Below are positions 18,378 through 28,532 of a stretch of 64,000 bases of DNA, piece after piece. The notes beneath the pieces were generated by a model. That model ran no database searches, had not been told where the DNA came from, and was given only the letters and a program-made list of their open reading frames with translations. Both the position numbers and the translations under genes were made by a program. The DNA comes from Salinigranum halophilum. Its GTDB lineage: Archaea; Halobacteriota; Halobacteria; Halobacteriales; Haloferacaceae. Position 1 is the first letter of the stretch. The number at the start of each line of letters is the position of its first letter. The DNA is taken from the NCBI RefSeq assembly GCF_007004735.1, contig NZ_SSNL01000007.1, forward strand, positions 107,061 through 171,060, in the 5' to 3' direction.

Positions 18378-19028
18378 TCAGCGACGCTCGTCGAGGGCCG
18401 CAAGCGCTTCGGCGGCCTCGCGCGCGGCCGACAGGTGTTCTCTCGCCCGCCGTGGCCCGTCGGCGGCCTCGGCCGCCTGGGCATGGTGCTGCAACGTCCG
18501 GACCAGCGAGGCGCGTGCGGCGGCGAGTTCGTCGCGGTCGTTCTCGTCCGTTCCGCGCGCGCTCACGCGAGTGGATTCCGTGGCCGTCGACACTCCTGTC
18601 GCCACGTTCGCGTCCGTCTCCGTCTCTGCTCCTGTGGGTGTCTGCCCGTCGCCGTCCTCGGTGGGGGCGTCGACCGCCGGCTCCGGATGTCCGGCGGCAG
18701 TGGCGTCGAGCGCGCTGACCGCGGCGGTGTCACCCCGCTCGGCCTCCGCCGTCGCGGGTGTTTCCGTCGCCTCCGCGCCCGATTCCGGCCGTGCCGTGTC
18801 CCCCGTCTGCCCCTCGGCCTCCTGTGCGCGCCCCTCGCAGGTCGGACAGAACACCTGCCCCTGATAACGGAAGAGCGGGTCACCGCACGCGTCGCAGTGG
18901 CGGTTCGTCATCGTCGCCCCCTGCAGGAGGAGCTGGCTCATCCGCTCCGTCTCCTTGCGTTTCTCGCGGTCGTGGTCGAACTTCTCGCGAAGCTTCTGTC
19001 GCTCTGCCTCCTTGTCGAAGTCGCTCAT
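18378..19028 (-). CDS. Sjogren autoantigen p27-type zinc-ribbon protein
   Basis: The N-terminal part ([20 protein letters not shown], then a charged helix and [20 protein letters not shown]) matches the archaeal Sjogren syndrome/scleroderma autoantigen 1 family. A zinc ribbon follows ([20 protein letters not shown]). A low-complexity Ala/Thr/Glu region of about 110 residues leads to a C-terminal helix that may form a coiled coil. Molecular role is unknown. A minus-strand TTTTT box at about 19052-19058 lies 27 nt before the chosen ATG; an in-frame ATG four codons earlier is less well placed. It converges with hef (5 nt apart). Confidence 0.85.
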   Translation of the reverse strand: MSDFDKEAERQKLREKFDHDREKRKETERMSQLLLQGATMTNRHCDACGDPLFRYQGQVFCPTCEGRAQEAEGQTGDTARPESGAEATETPATAEAERGDTAAVSALDATAAGHPEPAVDAPTEDGDGQTPTGAETETDANVATGVSTATESTRVSARGTDENDRDELAAARASLVRTLQHHAQAAEAADGPRRAREHLSAAREAAEALAALDERR

Positions 19029-19145
19029 ACGTCCATCCATGCGATTCGAGTCGAAAAACCCACCGGGGTCGGCGACGTGCGCGACTCGTCCCGACGCGGC
19101 CGCGGCCGCGCCCGGACGTACCGGGCCGTTCGGCCGTTCCGAAGC

Positions 19146-19152
19146 GTTTAAT
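19146..19152 (+). promoter_or_regulatory. mdh TATA box
   Basis: GTTTAAT lies 28-34 nt before the mdh ATG at 19180, consistent with a leaderless transcript. Confidence 0.6.
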
Positions 19153-19179
19153 CGGGGTCCCGCACCGTTTCGAAACGGT

Positions 19180-20103
19180 ATGACGAAAGTTAGCGTGGTT
19201 GGCGCCGCCGGCACCGTCGGCGCAGCGGCTGGATACAACATCGCCCTTCGGGACATCTGCGACGAACTCGTCCTCGTCGATATCCCGAAGATGGAGGACA
19301 AGACGGTCGGCCAGGCCGCCGACACGAACCACGGCATCGCCTACGACTCGAACACGCGCGTCGTCCAGGGCGGCTACGAGGCGACCGAGGGCTCCGACGT
19401 CGTCGTCATCACGGCGGGCATCCCCCGGAAAGAGGGGCAGACCCGTATCGACCTCGCGGGCGACAACGCGCCCATCATGCAGGACATCCACGACTCGCTC
19501 GCCGAGTACAACGACGACTTCGTCTCCATCACGACGTCGAACCCGGTCGACCTGCTCAACCGCCACCTCTACGAGGTCGGCGACCGCGCGCCCGAGAAGG
19601 TCATCGGCTTCGGCGGTCGGCTCGACTCGGCGCGCTTCCGCTACGTCCTCTCGGAGCGCTTCGACGTCCCCGTCAGGAACGTCGAGGCGACCATCCTCGG
19701 CGAGCACGGCGACGCGCAGGTACCCGTCTTCTCGAAGGTCCGCGTCGACGGTGCCGACCCGTCGTTCACCGACGACGAGAAGGAGGAGATTCTCGCCGAC
19801 CTCCAGGAGTCGGCGATGGACGTTATCTCCCGCAAGGGCGCGACCCAGTGGGGCCCGGCGACGGGCGTCGCCCACATGACCGAGGCCGTCCTCCGGGACA
19901 CCGGCGCGGTCCTCCCCGGCTCGGTCAAACTCGACGGCGAGTTCGGACAGGAAGACACCGCGTTCGGCGTCCCCGTCAAGCTCGGTTCGAACGGCGTCGA
20001 GGAGGTCGTCGAGTGGGACCTCGACGACTACGAGCAGGGACTCCTCGAAGACGCCTCCGAGAAGCTCTCGACGCAGTACGAGAAGATGACGGCCGACCTC
20101 TGA
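19180..20103 (+). CDS. mdh: Malate dehydrogenase (LDH-like)
   Basis: Interconverts malate and oxaloacetate with NAD(H) in the citric acid cycle. The 307-residue acidic protein has the Rossmann start [20 protein letters not shown], the substrate loop [19 protein letters not shown] with its catalytic-site arginines, [13 protein letters not shown], and the catalytic His in [15 protein letters not shown]. Arg rather than Gln in the IPRKEGQTR loop indicates malate over lactate specificity. Halophilic acidity is strong at the C-terminus. The frame continues upstream, but the promoter spacing and the family start fix the ATG at 19180. Confidence 0.96.
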   Translation: MTKVSVVGAAGTVGAAAGYNIALRDICDELVLVDIPKMEDKTVGQAADTNHGIAYDSNTRVVQGGYEATEGSDVVVITAGIPRKEGQTRIDLAGDNAPIMQDIHDSLAEYNDDFVSITTSNPVDLLNRHLYEVGDRAPEKVIGFGGRLDSARFRYVLSERFDVPVRNVEATILGEHGDAQVPVFSKVRVDGADPSFTDDEKEEILADLQESAMDVISRKGATQWGPATGVAHMTEAVLRDTGAVLPGSVKLDGEFGQEDTAFGVPVKLGSNGVEEVVEWDLDDYEQGLLEDASEKLSTQYEKMTADL

Positions 20104-20183
20104 ACCGGCCACACCACGCCACGGTCCCCACGACCCGCACCGACACCCACGTTTTTGCTCGCGGCCGACGCGTCTAGCCGTGC

Positions 20184-21155
20184 ATGTCACAGCCCTCCAC
20201 CCCGGTCGCTTCGTCCCCGTTCACGCCGACGCCGTCCGCCTCGGTCGAGCGTCGCCGCGTCCTCGTCTTCTCGGTCCTCGCGTTCGGTATCGCCTGGGCG
20301 GTCGGCGGCGTCATCGCGCTCACGGGTGGGCTCCGCGACAGCCCGCCGCTCGTCGCCGGACTCTCGCTCGGTACGGTCTTGCTCGCCACCGGCTACATGT
20401 TCGCCCCTGCAGCCGCCCACGTCCTGACGCGACTCATGACCGGAGAGGGGGTCGCCGACGCTCGCGCCGTACTCCGCCCGAACCTTCGTTCCGCCCCCCG
20501 CTCGTACCTCCTCGCGTGGGTCGGGCCGGCCGCGCTCACGCTGGCCGGCGTCGGTCTCTACTTCGCCGTCTTCCCGTCCCGGTTCGACCCGACGCTCTCG
20601 ACGATCAGTTCGGTCCTGCCCGCCGACGCGCCGCTGTCACCCACCCTCGTCGTCGGTACCCAACTCGTCGCGGCGCTCACCGTCGGCCCGGCCATCAACA
20701 CCGTCTTCGCGTTCGGCGAGGAGTTCGGCTGGCGCGGCTACCTCCTCCCGAAGCTCCTCCCGCTGGGGCCACGCATCGCCGTCGGCCTCGTCGGCCTCGT
20801 CTGGGGCGTCTGGCACTGGCCGGTCATCGCGATGGGGTACAACTACGGCGTCGGCTACCCCGGCGCGCCCTGGACCGGCATGCTCGCGATGGTCGTGATG
20901 ACGGTCTCGACGGGCACGTTTCTCGCGTGGGTGACGCTCCGGGCGAAGAGCGTCTGGCCGGCCGCGCTCGGCCACGGTGCCGTCAACGCCGTCGGCGGCA
21001 TCGGCCTGGTGGTCTCGCGCCCCGCCGAGTCGCTGCTCCTCGGTCCGACCGTCACGGGACTCGTCGTCGTGATTCCGTGGGGATTCCTCGCGGGGTGGCT
21101 GCTGCTCCGACCCGAACGCCTGTGGGGTCGAGCGGGCGTTAGAGACGCTCGCTGA
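20184..21155 (+). CDS. CPBP family intramembrane metalloprotease
   Basis: The 323-residue protein has about eight membrane helices and the CPBP/Abi motifs: [19 protein letters not shown] (EExxxR), [20 protein letters not shown] (FxxxH-type), and [14 protein letters not shown] (HxxxN). These mark glutamate-type intramembrane proteases related to CAAX prenyl protease Rce1. Substrate unknown; in prokaryotes members are linked to peptide processing or self-immunity. A TTTTTG box at about 20152-20157 precedes the ATG by 27-32 nt. Its 3' end overlaps the convergent uvrC by 17 nt. Confidence 0.88.
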   Translation: MSQPSTPVASSPFTPTPSASVERRRVLVFSVLAFGIAWAVGGVIALTGGLRDSPPLVAGLSLGTVLLATGYMFAPAAAHVLTRLMTGEGVADARAVLRPNLRSAPRSYLLAWVGPAALTLAGVGLYFAVFPSRFDPTLSTISSVLPADAPLSPTLVVGTQLVAALTVGPAINTVFAFGEEFGWRGYLLPKLLPLGPRIAVGLVGLVWGVWHWPVIAMGYNYGVGYPGAPWTGMLAMVVMTVSTGTFLAWVTLRAKSVWPAALGHGAVNAVGGIGLVVSRPAESLLLGPTVTGLVVVIPWGFLAGWLLLRPERLWGRAGVRDAR

Positions 21156-22875
21156 GCGTTCTTGCCGTCTTCTCCCCGATACCGGGCACGTCGGTGAGGT
21201 CGTCGAGCGAGGCCGTCCGCACCGCGTCGACGCTCCCGAAGCGCCGGAGGAGCCGCTTTCTCGTCGCGGGCCCGACGCCGTCGATGTCGTCGAGCACCGT
21301 CGAGACGTCGTCGCGAAGGGTCTGGTGGTACTGCACGGCGAAGCGGTGCGCCTCGTCGCGCACACGCTGGAGGAGGTGGAGTCCGGGATGGTCGGCCGGC
21401 CAGTCGTACGTCCGTTCGGTGGTGACGACCACCTCCTCCTCTTTCGCGAGCGCCACCACCGGCACGTCCCACCCGACCTCGTCGAGAGCGGCACGAGCGG
21501 CGTCTAACTGCCCGCGGCCCCCGTCGACCAGGAGGAGGTCGGGGTCGGGCCGGTCGTCGCGGCCCTCGACGGCCCGTCGGGCGCGCCACGCGACGAGTTC
21601 GTGCATGTGCAGGTAGTCGTCGTTGCCCTCAGAGAGCTTCTTTCGCCGGTACGAGGCCGTGTCGGAGTCGCCGCCGACGAAGCAGACGTCGCTTCCGACC
21701 ACGGCCCGCCCCTGCGCGTGGCTCACGTCGAAGCCCTCGATGCGCTCGGGTCGTGGAATCGAGAGCGCCGCACCGAGTTCGCCGACGCCGTCGGGCTCGC
21801 CGTCGGTTCGCCGGGCGTTCTTCAGCGCGAGTTCGACCAGCTTCGCCTCCCGGCCGCTCCCCGGGACGCGGACCGCGACGCCCTCGGCTTCGAGCCACGC
21901 GATCACGTCCTCGTCGTCGGGGCGCTCCGAGAGGAGCACGGTGTCGGGCAAGTCGCGCTCGGCGTAGTACTGGGGGAGGAACGCGCTGAACAGCGCCGCG
22001 GTGGCCGCGTCGCTCCCCTCGGGTGCGTCGAGGTGGTGTCGCGACCGGTCGACGAGCTGGCCCCGCTCGGCGTGCAGTCGGGCGACGACCGCCCGGTCGC
22101 CCTCGACGCTCGCCCCGAGGACGTCGACGGTGCGCTCGTCGCGCCGACTGCTGACGGCCTCCTCGCCGCCGCCGTGAAACGACTCGACCACCGAGAGCCG
22201 GTCGCGGAGGTGTGCGGCCCGCTCGAACTCCTGGCTCTGTGCCGCGGCCTCCATCTCTCTCCGCAAGGGGTCCGCGAGGACGCCGGTCTCGCCCTCGAAG
22301 AACCGAACTGTCGACTCGACGTCCTCGCCGTACGCGTCCTCGCCGATCTCCCCGGTACACGGCGCCGAGCAGAGTCCCATCTCGTAGTCGAGACACGGGC
22401 GCTCGCGACCGCTGTACTTGTGGTCGGAGCATCCCCGAAGGCCGTAGGTCTCCCGGAGCGCCTTCACGACGGTCTCGACCTGCCCCTTGTCGGTGTAGGG
22501 GCCGAACACCGTCGCGCCCGGCTCGGGGTCGCGCGTCACCTCGACTCTCGGCACCGGATGGTCGGTCAACTGGACGAGCGGGTAGGACTTGTCGTCCTTC
22601 AGCCGGACGTTGTACCGCGGCTGGTGGCGCTTGATGAGGTTCGCTTCGAGCAAGAGCGCCTGCGTCTCCGTCTCCGTCACCGCGACGTCGACCGTCTCCG
22701 CCGCGGCGACCATCCGGCGGATACGTTCCCCGCGCGGGTCGGCGTACGACCGGACACGGCTCCGGAGGTCGACCGCCTTCCCGACGTACAGCGTGGCGTC
22801 CCCGTCGAGGAACTGGTACACTCCGGGCTGTCGCGGCAGGTCGTTCGCGCGCGCCCGGACCTCGTTCGGTTCCAC
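21139..22875 (-). CDS. uvrC: UvrABC system protein C
   Basis: UvrC makes both incisions in nucleotide excision repair. The product has the GIY-YIG domain ([20 protein letters not shown]), a Cys-containing region typical of UvrC ([18 protein letters not shown]), a UVR motif ([20 protein letters not shown]), the RNase H-like endonuclease core ([35 protein letters not shown]) and a C-terminal tandem helix-hairpin-helix ([20 protein letters not shown]). I chose a GTG start at 22875 ([14 protein letters not shown]), about 30 nt after an AAAC-rich box; an in-frame ATG at 22941 would add 22 residues with no family character. Complements uvrB at the window start. Confidence 0.95.
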   Translation of the reverse strand: MEPNEVRARANDLPRQPGVYQFLDGDATLYVGKAVDLRSRVRSYADPRGERIRRMVAAAETVDVAVTETETQALLLEANLIKRHQPRYNVRLKDDKSYPLVQLTDHPVPRVEVTRDPEPGATVFGPYTDKGQVETVVKALRETYGLRGCSDHKYSGRERPCLDYEMGLCSAPCTGEIGEDAYGEDVESTVRFFEGETGVLADPLRREMEAAAQSQEFERAAHLRDRLSVVESFHGGGEEAVSSRRDERTVDVLGASVEGDRAVVARLHAERGQLVDRSRHHLDAPEGSDAATAALFSAFLPQYYAERDLPDTVLLSERPDDEDVIAWLEAEGVAVRVPGSGREAKLVELALKNARRTDGEPDGVGELGAALSIPRPERIEGFDVSHAQGRAVVGSDVCFVGGDSDTASYRRKKLSEGNDDYLHMHELVAWRARRAVEGRDDRPDPDLLLVDGGRGQLDAARAALDEVGWDVPVVALAKEEEVVVTTERTYDWPADHPGLHLLQRVRDEAHRFAVQYHQTLRDDVSTVLDDIDGVGPATRKRLLRRFGSVDAVRTASLDDLTDVPGIGEKTARTLSERL

Positions 22876-23015
22876 GCCCCCGCTAGCGGGCCGACGGGCT
22901 TTGAGGTTTCGCGTCGGCTGTTCCGGGGGTTCGTCCCGCACCGGCGGGCGGACTCACACCCGCAGGTGGCGGCCGCTGTCAGACGCGATTCGAGCCGAGA
23001 AACGGGGCCGGACCG

Positions 23016-23519
23016 CTACTTCGCTTCCTCTTCGCTCTCCCGCCCGACGTCCGGTCCGGCGTCGGCGAGGACGGTCGCGATGACCTCGTCGTAGTCCATC
23101 CGCGCTCCGAACCGGTCGTCGCGCCGGATGAGGTCGTGGAGCAGGTCGACCGTCTCGGGACAGAGGTCGACCGAGACCCGGCTGGCCGACGTCGAGTCGA
23201 CCCGGTCGCACTGGGTCTCGATCGACGCCTGGCGCCCCGTCTCGGTCAACGAGACGACCTGGCTGTGTGAGTCGTACTCGACGTAGCCCGCCCCGGCCAG
23301 TTTGGGCGTGTGGACGTGGTGGAGCGCGATCTCCACCTCGTCGATCACCTCCTCGCTGAGCGACTCGATGTCCGTCTGCAGGTCGTTTACGGCGATCTGT
23401 TCCGCGAGGTCGCGCAGCGCCATCGACTCGTGGTCCTGCAACTGGCTGAGCACCAGCTGTCGTCGCCGATTCGTCAACACTCCTGTGGGTCCCCCACTGT
23501 CTGTGTTCTCCCCCATCAT
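23016..23519 (-). CDS. Winged-helix DNA-binding protein (DUF7344-like)
   Basis: The 167-residue acidic protein has a winged-helix region of the haloarchaeal DUF7344 kind: TNRRRQLVLSQLQDHESMAL at the start, ALHHVHTPKLAGAGYVEYDS in the middle, then SLTETGR. The remaining 70 residues may form a dimer or sensor part. It probably acts as a transcription regulator; targets cannot be inferred. A CACTTAATAG box on this strand at 23541-23550 lies 26 nt before the ATG, so the mRNA is likely leaderless. Two adjacent ATGs (MM) offer alternative starts. Confidence 0.75.
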   Translation of the reverse strand: MMGENTDSGGPTGVLTNRRRQLVLSQLQDHESMALRDLAEQIAVNDLQTDIESLSEEVIDEVEIALHHVHTPKLAGAGYVEYDSHSQVVSLTETGRQASIETQCDRVDSTSASRVSVDLCPETVDLLHDLIRRDDRFGARMDYDEVIATVLADAGPDVGRESEEEAK

Positions 23520-23662
23520 CGCAACAGATGAACGGCCAGACTATTAAGTGCCAGCCAAACTGTGTCGGTATATCTTCGGTGCTGACAGAAGCACTCGTGA
23601 TACCAGTCGTCACAGTCGGGACGCGGTGTCGAGTCGCTCGAGCGCCCGAACATGCCAGTCTG

Positions 23663-23667
23663 TATAA
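23663..23667 (+). promoter_or_regulatory. TATA box for the gene at 23690
   Basis: TATAA begins 27 nt before the ATG at 23690 and decides that start over several longer in-frame options. Confidence 0.55.
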
Positions 23668-23689
23668 CCCCGCGCCCCGAATCGCCGGT

Positions 23690-23983
23690 ATGGCCGACGT
23701 CGACCCTGACGCTGACGACGATGCCACCGTCCGTGCCTGGCTGGTCGAGCGTTCGTACGACGACCGGAACCTCATCACGCTGGTCTACGCCACCCCCGAC
23801 GGCGAGCGCGCGCTCCGAAAGGAGATCGCGGCGACGGTGTTACACCAGCGTGGGACCCGCATCACTGCCGCCATCGACGCCGACGAGGCGCAACTCGCCG
23901 CCGTCGACGCCACGGACCGGGAGCGCTACGCCACCGAGGCCGCCAGGATGGCCGACCGCCACGACCCCGACGACGAGATCTGA
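23690..23983 (+). CDS. Small hypothetical protein (97 aa)
   Basis: The acidic product begins MADVDPDADDDATVRAWLVE and contains LITLVYATPDGERALRKEIA and RGTRITAAIDADEAQLAAVD. The mix of predicted strands and helices suggests a compact fold similar to short conserved haloarchaeal proteins. No catalytic motif or cysteines are seen. Its own promoter and the gap to the ABC operon suggest a single-gene unit. Confidence 0.65.
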   Translation: MADVDPDADDDATVRAWLVERSYDDRNLITLVYATPDGERALRKEIAATVLHQRGTRITAAIDADEAQLAAVDATDRERYATEAARMADRHDPDDEI

Positions 23984-24023
23984 CTCCGCTCCAGGGGTCA
24001 GCGCTGATAGCGGGACCTAAACC

Positions 24024-24030
24024 CTTTATT
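24024..24030 (+). promoter_or_regulatory. TATA box of the ABC exporter operon
   Basis: CTTTATT lies 24-30 nt before the ATG at 24054. It supports that ATG over the in-frame GTG at 24033, which lies only about 3 nt past the box. Confidence 0.6.
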
Positions 24031-24053
24031 CCGTGGTGGGACAAGGCCATCCC

Positions 24054-25034
24054 ATGGCCGCCATCGAACTCGACGGAGTGACGAAACGGTTCGGCGATGT
24101 CACCGCCGTCCGCGACCTCTCCCTCCGGGTCGAAACAGGCGAGGTGTACGGTTTCCTCGGGCCGAACGGCGCGGGGAAGTCGACGACCATCAACATGCTC
24201 TTGGACTTCGTCAGACCCTCCTCCGGTGACGTCCGCGTCCTGGGGATGGACGCCCAGGCCGACAGCGTCGCCGTCCGACGGCGGACGGGCGTACTCCCCG
24301 AAGGGTACGACGTGTACACCCGCCTCACCGGCCGGAAACACATCGACTTCGCCGCCCGCTCGAAAGACGTCGAGGTCGACGCCGACGCGGTCTTAGAACG
24401 CGTCGGCATCGCCGACGCCGCCGACCGCCGGGCCGACGAGTACTCGAAAGGGATGCGCCAGCGACTCGTCCTCGGGATGGCGCTCGTCGGCGACCCCGAC
24501 CTGCTCGTCCTCGACGAACCCTCCTCGGGGCTCGACCCCGCAGGCGCGAAGGAGATGCGCGACATCGTCCGCGACGAGGCCGACCGGGGGACGACCGTCT
24601 TCTTCTCGAGCCACGTCCTCGGGCAGGTCGAAGCCGTCTGCGACCGCGTCGGTATCCTCCGCGGCGGCGAACTCGTCGCACAGGACAGCATCGAGGGCCT
24701 GCGCGACGCGCGCGGCGGCGACACCCGCCTCGTCGTCACCGTCGGCGGCGCGGTCGACGGGGCGGTCGAGACGGTTCGCGGCCTCGAAGGAGTGGACGAC
24801 GCCCACCTGGACCGCGAGACACTCACCGTCTCGTGTTCGAGCGACGCGAAGACCCGCGTCATCGGCGCGCTCGAGTCCGCCGGGGTGACCGTCGAGGACT
24901 TCAAGACCGAGGAGGCCTCACTCGAAGACCTCTTCCTCAGCTACACCGGCGAGGCGACGGGTGACCCCGGTGACGGGACCGTCGAGCGCGCCACGGCGAG
25001 TGAGACGGACGCCGACACGGAGGCCCGCACATGA
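24054..25034 (+). CDS. ABC transporter ATP-binding protein (ABC-2 exporter type)
   Basis: The 326-residue ATPase has Walker A (GPNGAGKSTTINMLL), a Q-loop equivalent, the signature YSKGMRQRLVLGMAL, Walker B DPDLLVLDEPSSGLDPAGAK and the H-loop in VFFSSHVLGQVEAVCDRVGI. An extra C-terminal domain of about 90 residues follows, as in NatA/CcmA-like exporters. It overlaps its permease partner by 4 nt. Candidate cargo includes drugs, Na+ or copper (NosFY-like), which sequence does not decide. Confidence 0.92.
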   Translation: MAAIELDGVTKRFGDVTAVRDLSLRVETGEVYGFLGPNGAGKSTTINMLLDFVRPSSGDVRVLGMDAQADSVAVRRRTGVLPEGYDVYTRLTGRKHIDFAARSKDVEVDADAVLERVGIADAADRRADEYSKGMRQRLVLGMALVGDPDLLVLDEPSSGLDPAGAKEMRDIVRDEADRGTTVFFSSHVLGQVEAVCDRVGILRGGELVAQDSIEGLRDARGGDTRLVVTVGGAVDGAVETVRGLEGVDDAHLDRETLTVSCSSDAKTRVIGALESAGVTVEDFKTEEASLEDLFLSYTGEATGDPGDGTVERATASETDADTEART

Positions 25035-25951
25035 GCTGGCAGGCCGTCGCCCAGAAGGACTTCGAAGACGCCGTCCGCTCGCGGTGGCTCTGGGGACTCT
25101 CGGTGTTCTTCCTCCTCTTCTTCGGCGGGACGACAACCGTCTTCTACGCCTACGTCGGCGGTCCCGACGCCACCTCCGACTCGCTGTTCGGCCTCTTCGC
25201 CTCGGGCTTTCTCTCCTTCTCGTACACGGGCTTTCTCGCGTTCGCGCTCGCGTTCATCGCGCTCATCTCCTCGTACGGGGCCGTCATCGACGAGCGGGAG
25301 TCGGGCACGCTGAAGCTCTTGCTGTCGCTCCCTCACGCCCGTCGGGACGTCATCGCCGGAAAGATTGCCGGCCGGAGCGCCGTCGTCGTCATCCCGGCGC
25401 TCGTCGGCTTCCTCATCGCGCTCGTCGCGCTCCTCGCCACAGGCACGCGAATCGTCCCCGGACACTTCTTCCCGCAGATCGCGCTCACCGCGTTGCTCGC
25501 CGTCGCCTTCGTCTCCATCGGCGTCGGCGTCTCCGCGTCCGCGGGCTCGGGTCGACAGGCCACGCTGGGGACGCTGGGACTGTACTTCCTCTTCGCCCTG
25601 CTGTGGTCGTTCGTCGCCCGCGGCTTCCCCCAGTTACTCACCGAAATCGCGAAGCGCGTGCCCGTTGTCGAGCCGCTCTCGGGGGCGCTCACGGTGAAGC
25701 TTCGACTCCTCGTGAAGTACCTCAACCCGCTCCGGGCGTACGAGACGCTGGTCGCCGAGGTGTACTTCGGCGACCCGATCCAGGCTCGGCTGGTGAAAGA
25801 GGGCTTCTTCACGCAGGCGCAGGCCGCGCCGGTGCTGCAGGAGTCGCTCCCGTTCTACCTCACGGGGCCGTTCATCTTCGCCGTGCTGCTGGCGTGGATC
25901 GCCGTGCCGCCGCTGCTCGGCTACTGGAGCTTTCGCGACCAGGACCTCTGA
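25031..25951 (+). CDS. ABC-2 type permease
   Basis: The 306-residue protein has six hydrophobic segments, with the family block GAVIDERESGTLKLLLSLPH after the second. This NosY-like motif marks ABC-2 permeases with a long loop before the fifth helix (VKLRLLVKYLNPLRAYETLV). Together with the preceding ATPase it should form a homodimeric exporter. The ATG overlaps the ATPase stop (ATGA). Substrate unknown; NosY-like permeases help insert copper in nitrous oxide reductase, but no nos genes are present here. Confidence 0.88.
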   Translation: MSWQAVAQKDFEDAVRSRWLWGLSVFFLLFFGGTTTVFYAYVGGPDATSDSLFGLFASGFLSFSYTGFLAFALAFIALISSYGAVIDERESGTLKLLLSLPHARRDVIAGKIAGRSAVVVIPALVGFLIALVALLATGTRIVPGHFFPQIALTALLAVAFVSIGVGVSASAGSGRQATLGTLGLYFLFALLWSFVARGFPQLLTEIAKRVPVVEPLSGALTVKLRLLVKYLNPLRAYETLVAEVYFGDPIQARLVKEGFFTQAQAAPVLQESLPFYLTGPFIFAVLLAWIAVPPLLGYWSFRDQDL

Positions 25952-25988
25952 CGCTCACGACGACCGACGCCCAGTGCGACCGGTCCCG

Positions 25989-26114
25989 TCAGTCCGCGCC
26001 GTGGGTCGGGACGTACCGACACTCGGTACACCCCCACGAGCCGTCGACGCACGCCAGGACGCCGCTACAACTGGGACACCGGTACGTGTTCACTGCCGTC
26101 TGTTTCGTTGCCAT
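25989..26114 (-). CDS. 41-residue zinc-ribbon protein
   Basis: A small frame encodes MATKQTAVNTYRCPSCSGVL, then ACVDGSWGCTECRYVPTHGAD. The CPSC and CTEC knuckles should bind one zinc ion, and the protein has one more Cys between them. A CTTATATTCC box on this strand (26136-26145) lies 27 nt before the ATG, which strongly supports a leaderless gene. Such mini zinc fingers are common in haloarchaea, and most lack an assigned partner. It converges with the ABC permease. Confidence 0.75.
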   Translation of the reverse strand: MATKQTAVNTYRCPSCSGVLACVDGSWGCTECRYVPTHGAD

Positions 26115-26135
26115 TGCTGCACACCGGGCCGCCAG

Positions 26136-26145
26136 GGAATATAAG
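26136..26145 (-). promoter_or_regulatory. TATA box of the zinc-ribbon gene
   Basis: CTTATATTCC on the minus strand, centred 27 nt upstream of the ATG at 26114. Confidence 0.65.
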
Positions 26146-26196
26146 GGTTGTCGCGGATCTGGCTAAGCTATATTAGGTCGATAATACGTCTATCCG

Positions 26197-28299
26197 TCAC
26201 TCCGCGGGCGGGTACGCGACGCCGTACCCGTCCAGCAGGCGTTCGAACTCCGCTTCTCGTAGCTCTTCGACGTCGTTCGCCGCGGCGTCGTCGCGCTTGT
26301 TCTGTCCGGGCGAGTCGCCGACGACGAGGTAGGAGGTGTTCGAACTCACCGACGACGTCACCCGGCCACCGTTGCGTTCGACGAGGTCCGACGCCTTCGA
26401 ACGCGAGACGGCGAGCGACCCGGTGAAGACGAACGTCAGTCCCTCCAGCGGGGCCGCTCCCTCCTCGACGTCGACGTCCCGTGGGTCGACCTCACCCAAG
26501 AGGGCGTGGATGGCGGCGCGGTTCTCGTGGTTCTCGAAGAACTCCCGGACGTGGTGGGCGACTGTGGGCCCCACGTCCGGGACGGTCTGGAGGCGCTCTT
26601 CGAACGCCTCGAAGTCGTCTGCGTCGTCCAGCGGCAGGGCGCCGACCGAGCCGAACTCCCGGGCGATGTTCCGCGCCGTCGACGCCCCCACTTCGGGGAT
26701 GCCGAGCGCGGCGAGGAAGTCGTCGAGGGAGGGGTCGCGCGCCTCGTCGATCTCGCCGACGAGCTTCTCGGCGCTGCGTTCGCCCCAGCCCGCCAGTTCG
26801 GCGAGGTCCTCGACAGAGAGGCGGTAGAGGTCCACTAGCCCCCTGACGAGCCCCTCGTCGACGAGTTGCGCGACGCGCTCGCCGCCGAGTCCCTCGATAT
26901 CGAGCCCCTTTCGCGAGCCGTAGTGTTCGATGGCTCGTTCGAGTTGCGCCTCGCAGGCGAGTCCGCCGGTACAGAACGCCAGCGGGCCGTCGCGCTCGAC
27001 GGGGCTGTCGCACACCGGGCAGGTGTCGGGGAACGCGAAGACGCCGTCGGCGCGTTTCTCGACCACCTCGTCGACGTGCGGGATGACGTCGCCCGCGCGC
27101 TTGACCCGGACGCGGTCGCCGACGTCGACGCCGAGGCTCGTAATCTCGTCGGGGTTGTGGAGCGTCGCCCGCGACACCGTGACCCCGCCGACGTCGACGG
27201 GGTCGAGGAGGGCGACAGGAGTCAGCCGCCCCGTCCGCCCCACCTGCACGACGATGTCTTCGACCGTGGTCGCCTCCCGCCGTGCCGGGAACTTGTAGGC
27301 GAACGCCCACCGGACCGCCCGGGCGGTCGCGCCCAGTTCCTCGCGGGCCTCACGGCTGTCGACCTTGATGACCGTCCCGTCGACCTCGTAGTTCAGGTCG
27401 TCGCGGTCGGCCATCAACTCGTTCCGATACGCGATGGCCTCGTCGACGTCGTCGACGTGTTCCACTCGGTCGGCGACGGGAAGCCCCCAGTCGGCGAAGC
27501 GCTCCAGCGCCTCGGTCTGTGTCTCGGGTTCCTCGCTCGCGGCCATCACGTCGTAGAAGAAACACGCGAGCGGCCGCTCTGCGACCACCGAGGGGTCGAG
27601 CTGTCTGAGCGTCCCGGCGGCGGCGTTGCGCGGGTTGGCGAACGGCTCGTCCCCGGCTTCGACCCGCTCGCGGTTGTGCTGTGTGAAGGCGTCCCGCGGC
27701 ATGTACACCTCGCCGCGGACGGCCAGCGTCTCGGGCGGGTCGCCTCGGAGCCGCAGCGGGACGGCGTGGATGGTCCGAACCTGCGCCGTCACGTCGTCGC
27801 CCGCCCGTCCGTCGCCTCTGGTCGCCGCGCGCTGGAAGACGCCGTCGTCGTAGACGACCTCGACCGAGAGGCCGTCGAACTTCGGTTCGCAGACGTATCT
27901 ACCGTCGCCCACGGCGTCGCGGACGCGGCGGTCGAACGCCCGCACGTCCGCTTCCTCGACGGACTGGTCGATAGAGAGCATCGGCGCGACGTGCTCCACC
28001 GTCGCGAGTTCGTCCACCGGTTCGCCGCCGACCCGCTGGGTGGGTGAGTCCGCGGTGGTGAGGTCGAACGCCTCCTCCAGCGTCTGGAGTCGCTCGAACA
28101 GCGCGTCGTACGTCCGGTCGGCGATGAGGGGGTCCGCCTCGACGTAGTACCGGCGGTCGTGTTCGTGGAGCGCCTCGCGGAGTCGGTCTGCCTCCGCGCT
28201 GGCGTCCTCGCGCGTGAGTTCGTCGACCGGCGTGAACGCAGTCGGCGGGTCTCGCAGATACGGGTTCTCGGCGTCCGACTCGAGTTCGCCCTCTGTCAT
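26197..28299 (-). CDS. ligA: NAD-dependent DNA ligase LigA (bacterial type)
   Basis: Seals nicks using NAD+. The 700-residue protein has the full bacterial domain order: Ia domain (LREALHEHDRRYYVEADPLI), nucleotidyl transferase with adenylated K140 in CEPKFDGLSVEVVYDDG, OB fold (EDIVVQVGRTGRLTPVALLD), a four-Cys zinc site (CPVCDSPVERDGPLAFC and a fourth Cys), helix-hairpin-helix repeats and a C-terminal BRCT domain (LEGLTFVFTGSLAVSRSKAS). NAD ligases are unusual in archaea, and the haloarchaeal copy is thought to come from bacteria; archaea normally rely on ATP ligase. The acidic composition shows it is adapted to high salt. ATG at 28299 has an ATTTACT box about 28 nt upstream. Confidence 0.96.
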   Translation of the reverse strand: MTEGELESDAENPYLRDPPTAFTPVDELTREDASAEADRLREALHEHDRRYYVEADPLIADRTYDALFERLQTLEEAFDLTTADSPTQRVGGEPVDELATVEHVAPMLSIDQSVEEADVRAFDRRVRDAVGDGRYVCEPKFDGLSVEVVYDDGVFQRAATRGDGRAGDDVTAQVRTIHAVPLRLRGDPPETLAVRGEVYMPRDAFTQHNRERVEAGDEPFANPRNAAAGTLRQLDPSVVAERPLACFFYDVMAASEEPETQTEALERFADWGLPVADRVEHVDDVDEAIAYRNELMADRDDLNYEVDGTVIKVDSREAREELGATARAVRWAFAYKFPARREATTVEDIVVQVGRTGRLTPVALLDPVDVGGVTVSRATLHNPDEITSLGVDVGDRVRVKRAGDVIPHVDEVVEKRADGVFAFPDTCPVCDSPVERDGPLAFCTGGLACEAQLERAIEHYGSRKGLDIEGLGGERVAQLVDEGLVRGLVDLYRLSVEDLAELAGWGERSAEKLVGEIDEARDPSLDDFLAALGIPEVGASTARNIAREFGSVGALPLDDADDFEAFEERLQTVPDVGPTVAHHVREFFENHENRAAIHALLGEVDPRDVDVEEGAAPLEGLTFVFTGSLAVSRSKASDLVERNGGRVTSSVSSNTSYLVVGDSPGQNKRDDAAANDVEELREAEFERLLDGYGVAYPPAE

Positions 28300-28499
28300 C
28301 GACCGGTCATAGGAGGGACGGGAGTAAATGGTCCGGGATGTGTTCTTCCCTGTGGTGCTCGGGGGTGTGGCGGTTGGGGAGTGTCTGCGTTCGTCTCCGC
28401 GCCTCGTGCACACGTCACATATACTCCCGAAACGCTCGTTCTCAGCCCTTGTCGCCTCAGAAACCCCCGAACAGCCGCAGGCATTGCCGTAACTACGGG

Positions 28500-28505
28500 T
28501 TATAA
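28500..28505 (+). promoter_or_regulatory. metY-metX TATA box
   Basis: TTATAA lies 28-33 nt before the metY ATG at 28533. The remaining 230 nt between ligA and metY show no gene. Confidence 0.65.
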
Positions 28506-28532
28506 GAGATTCGAGAAATATGCGTAGTATAC

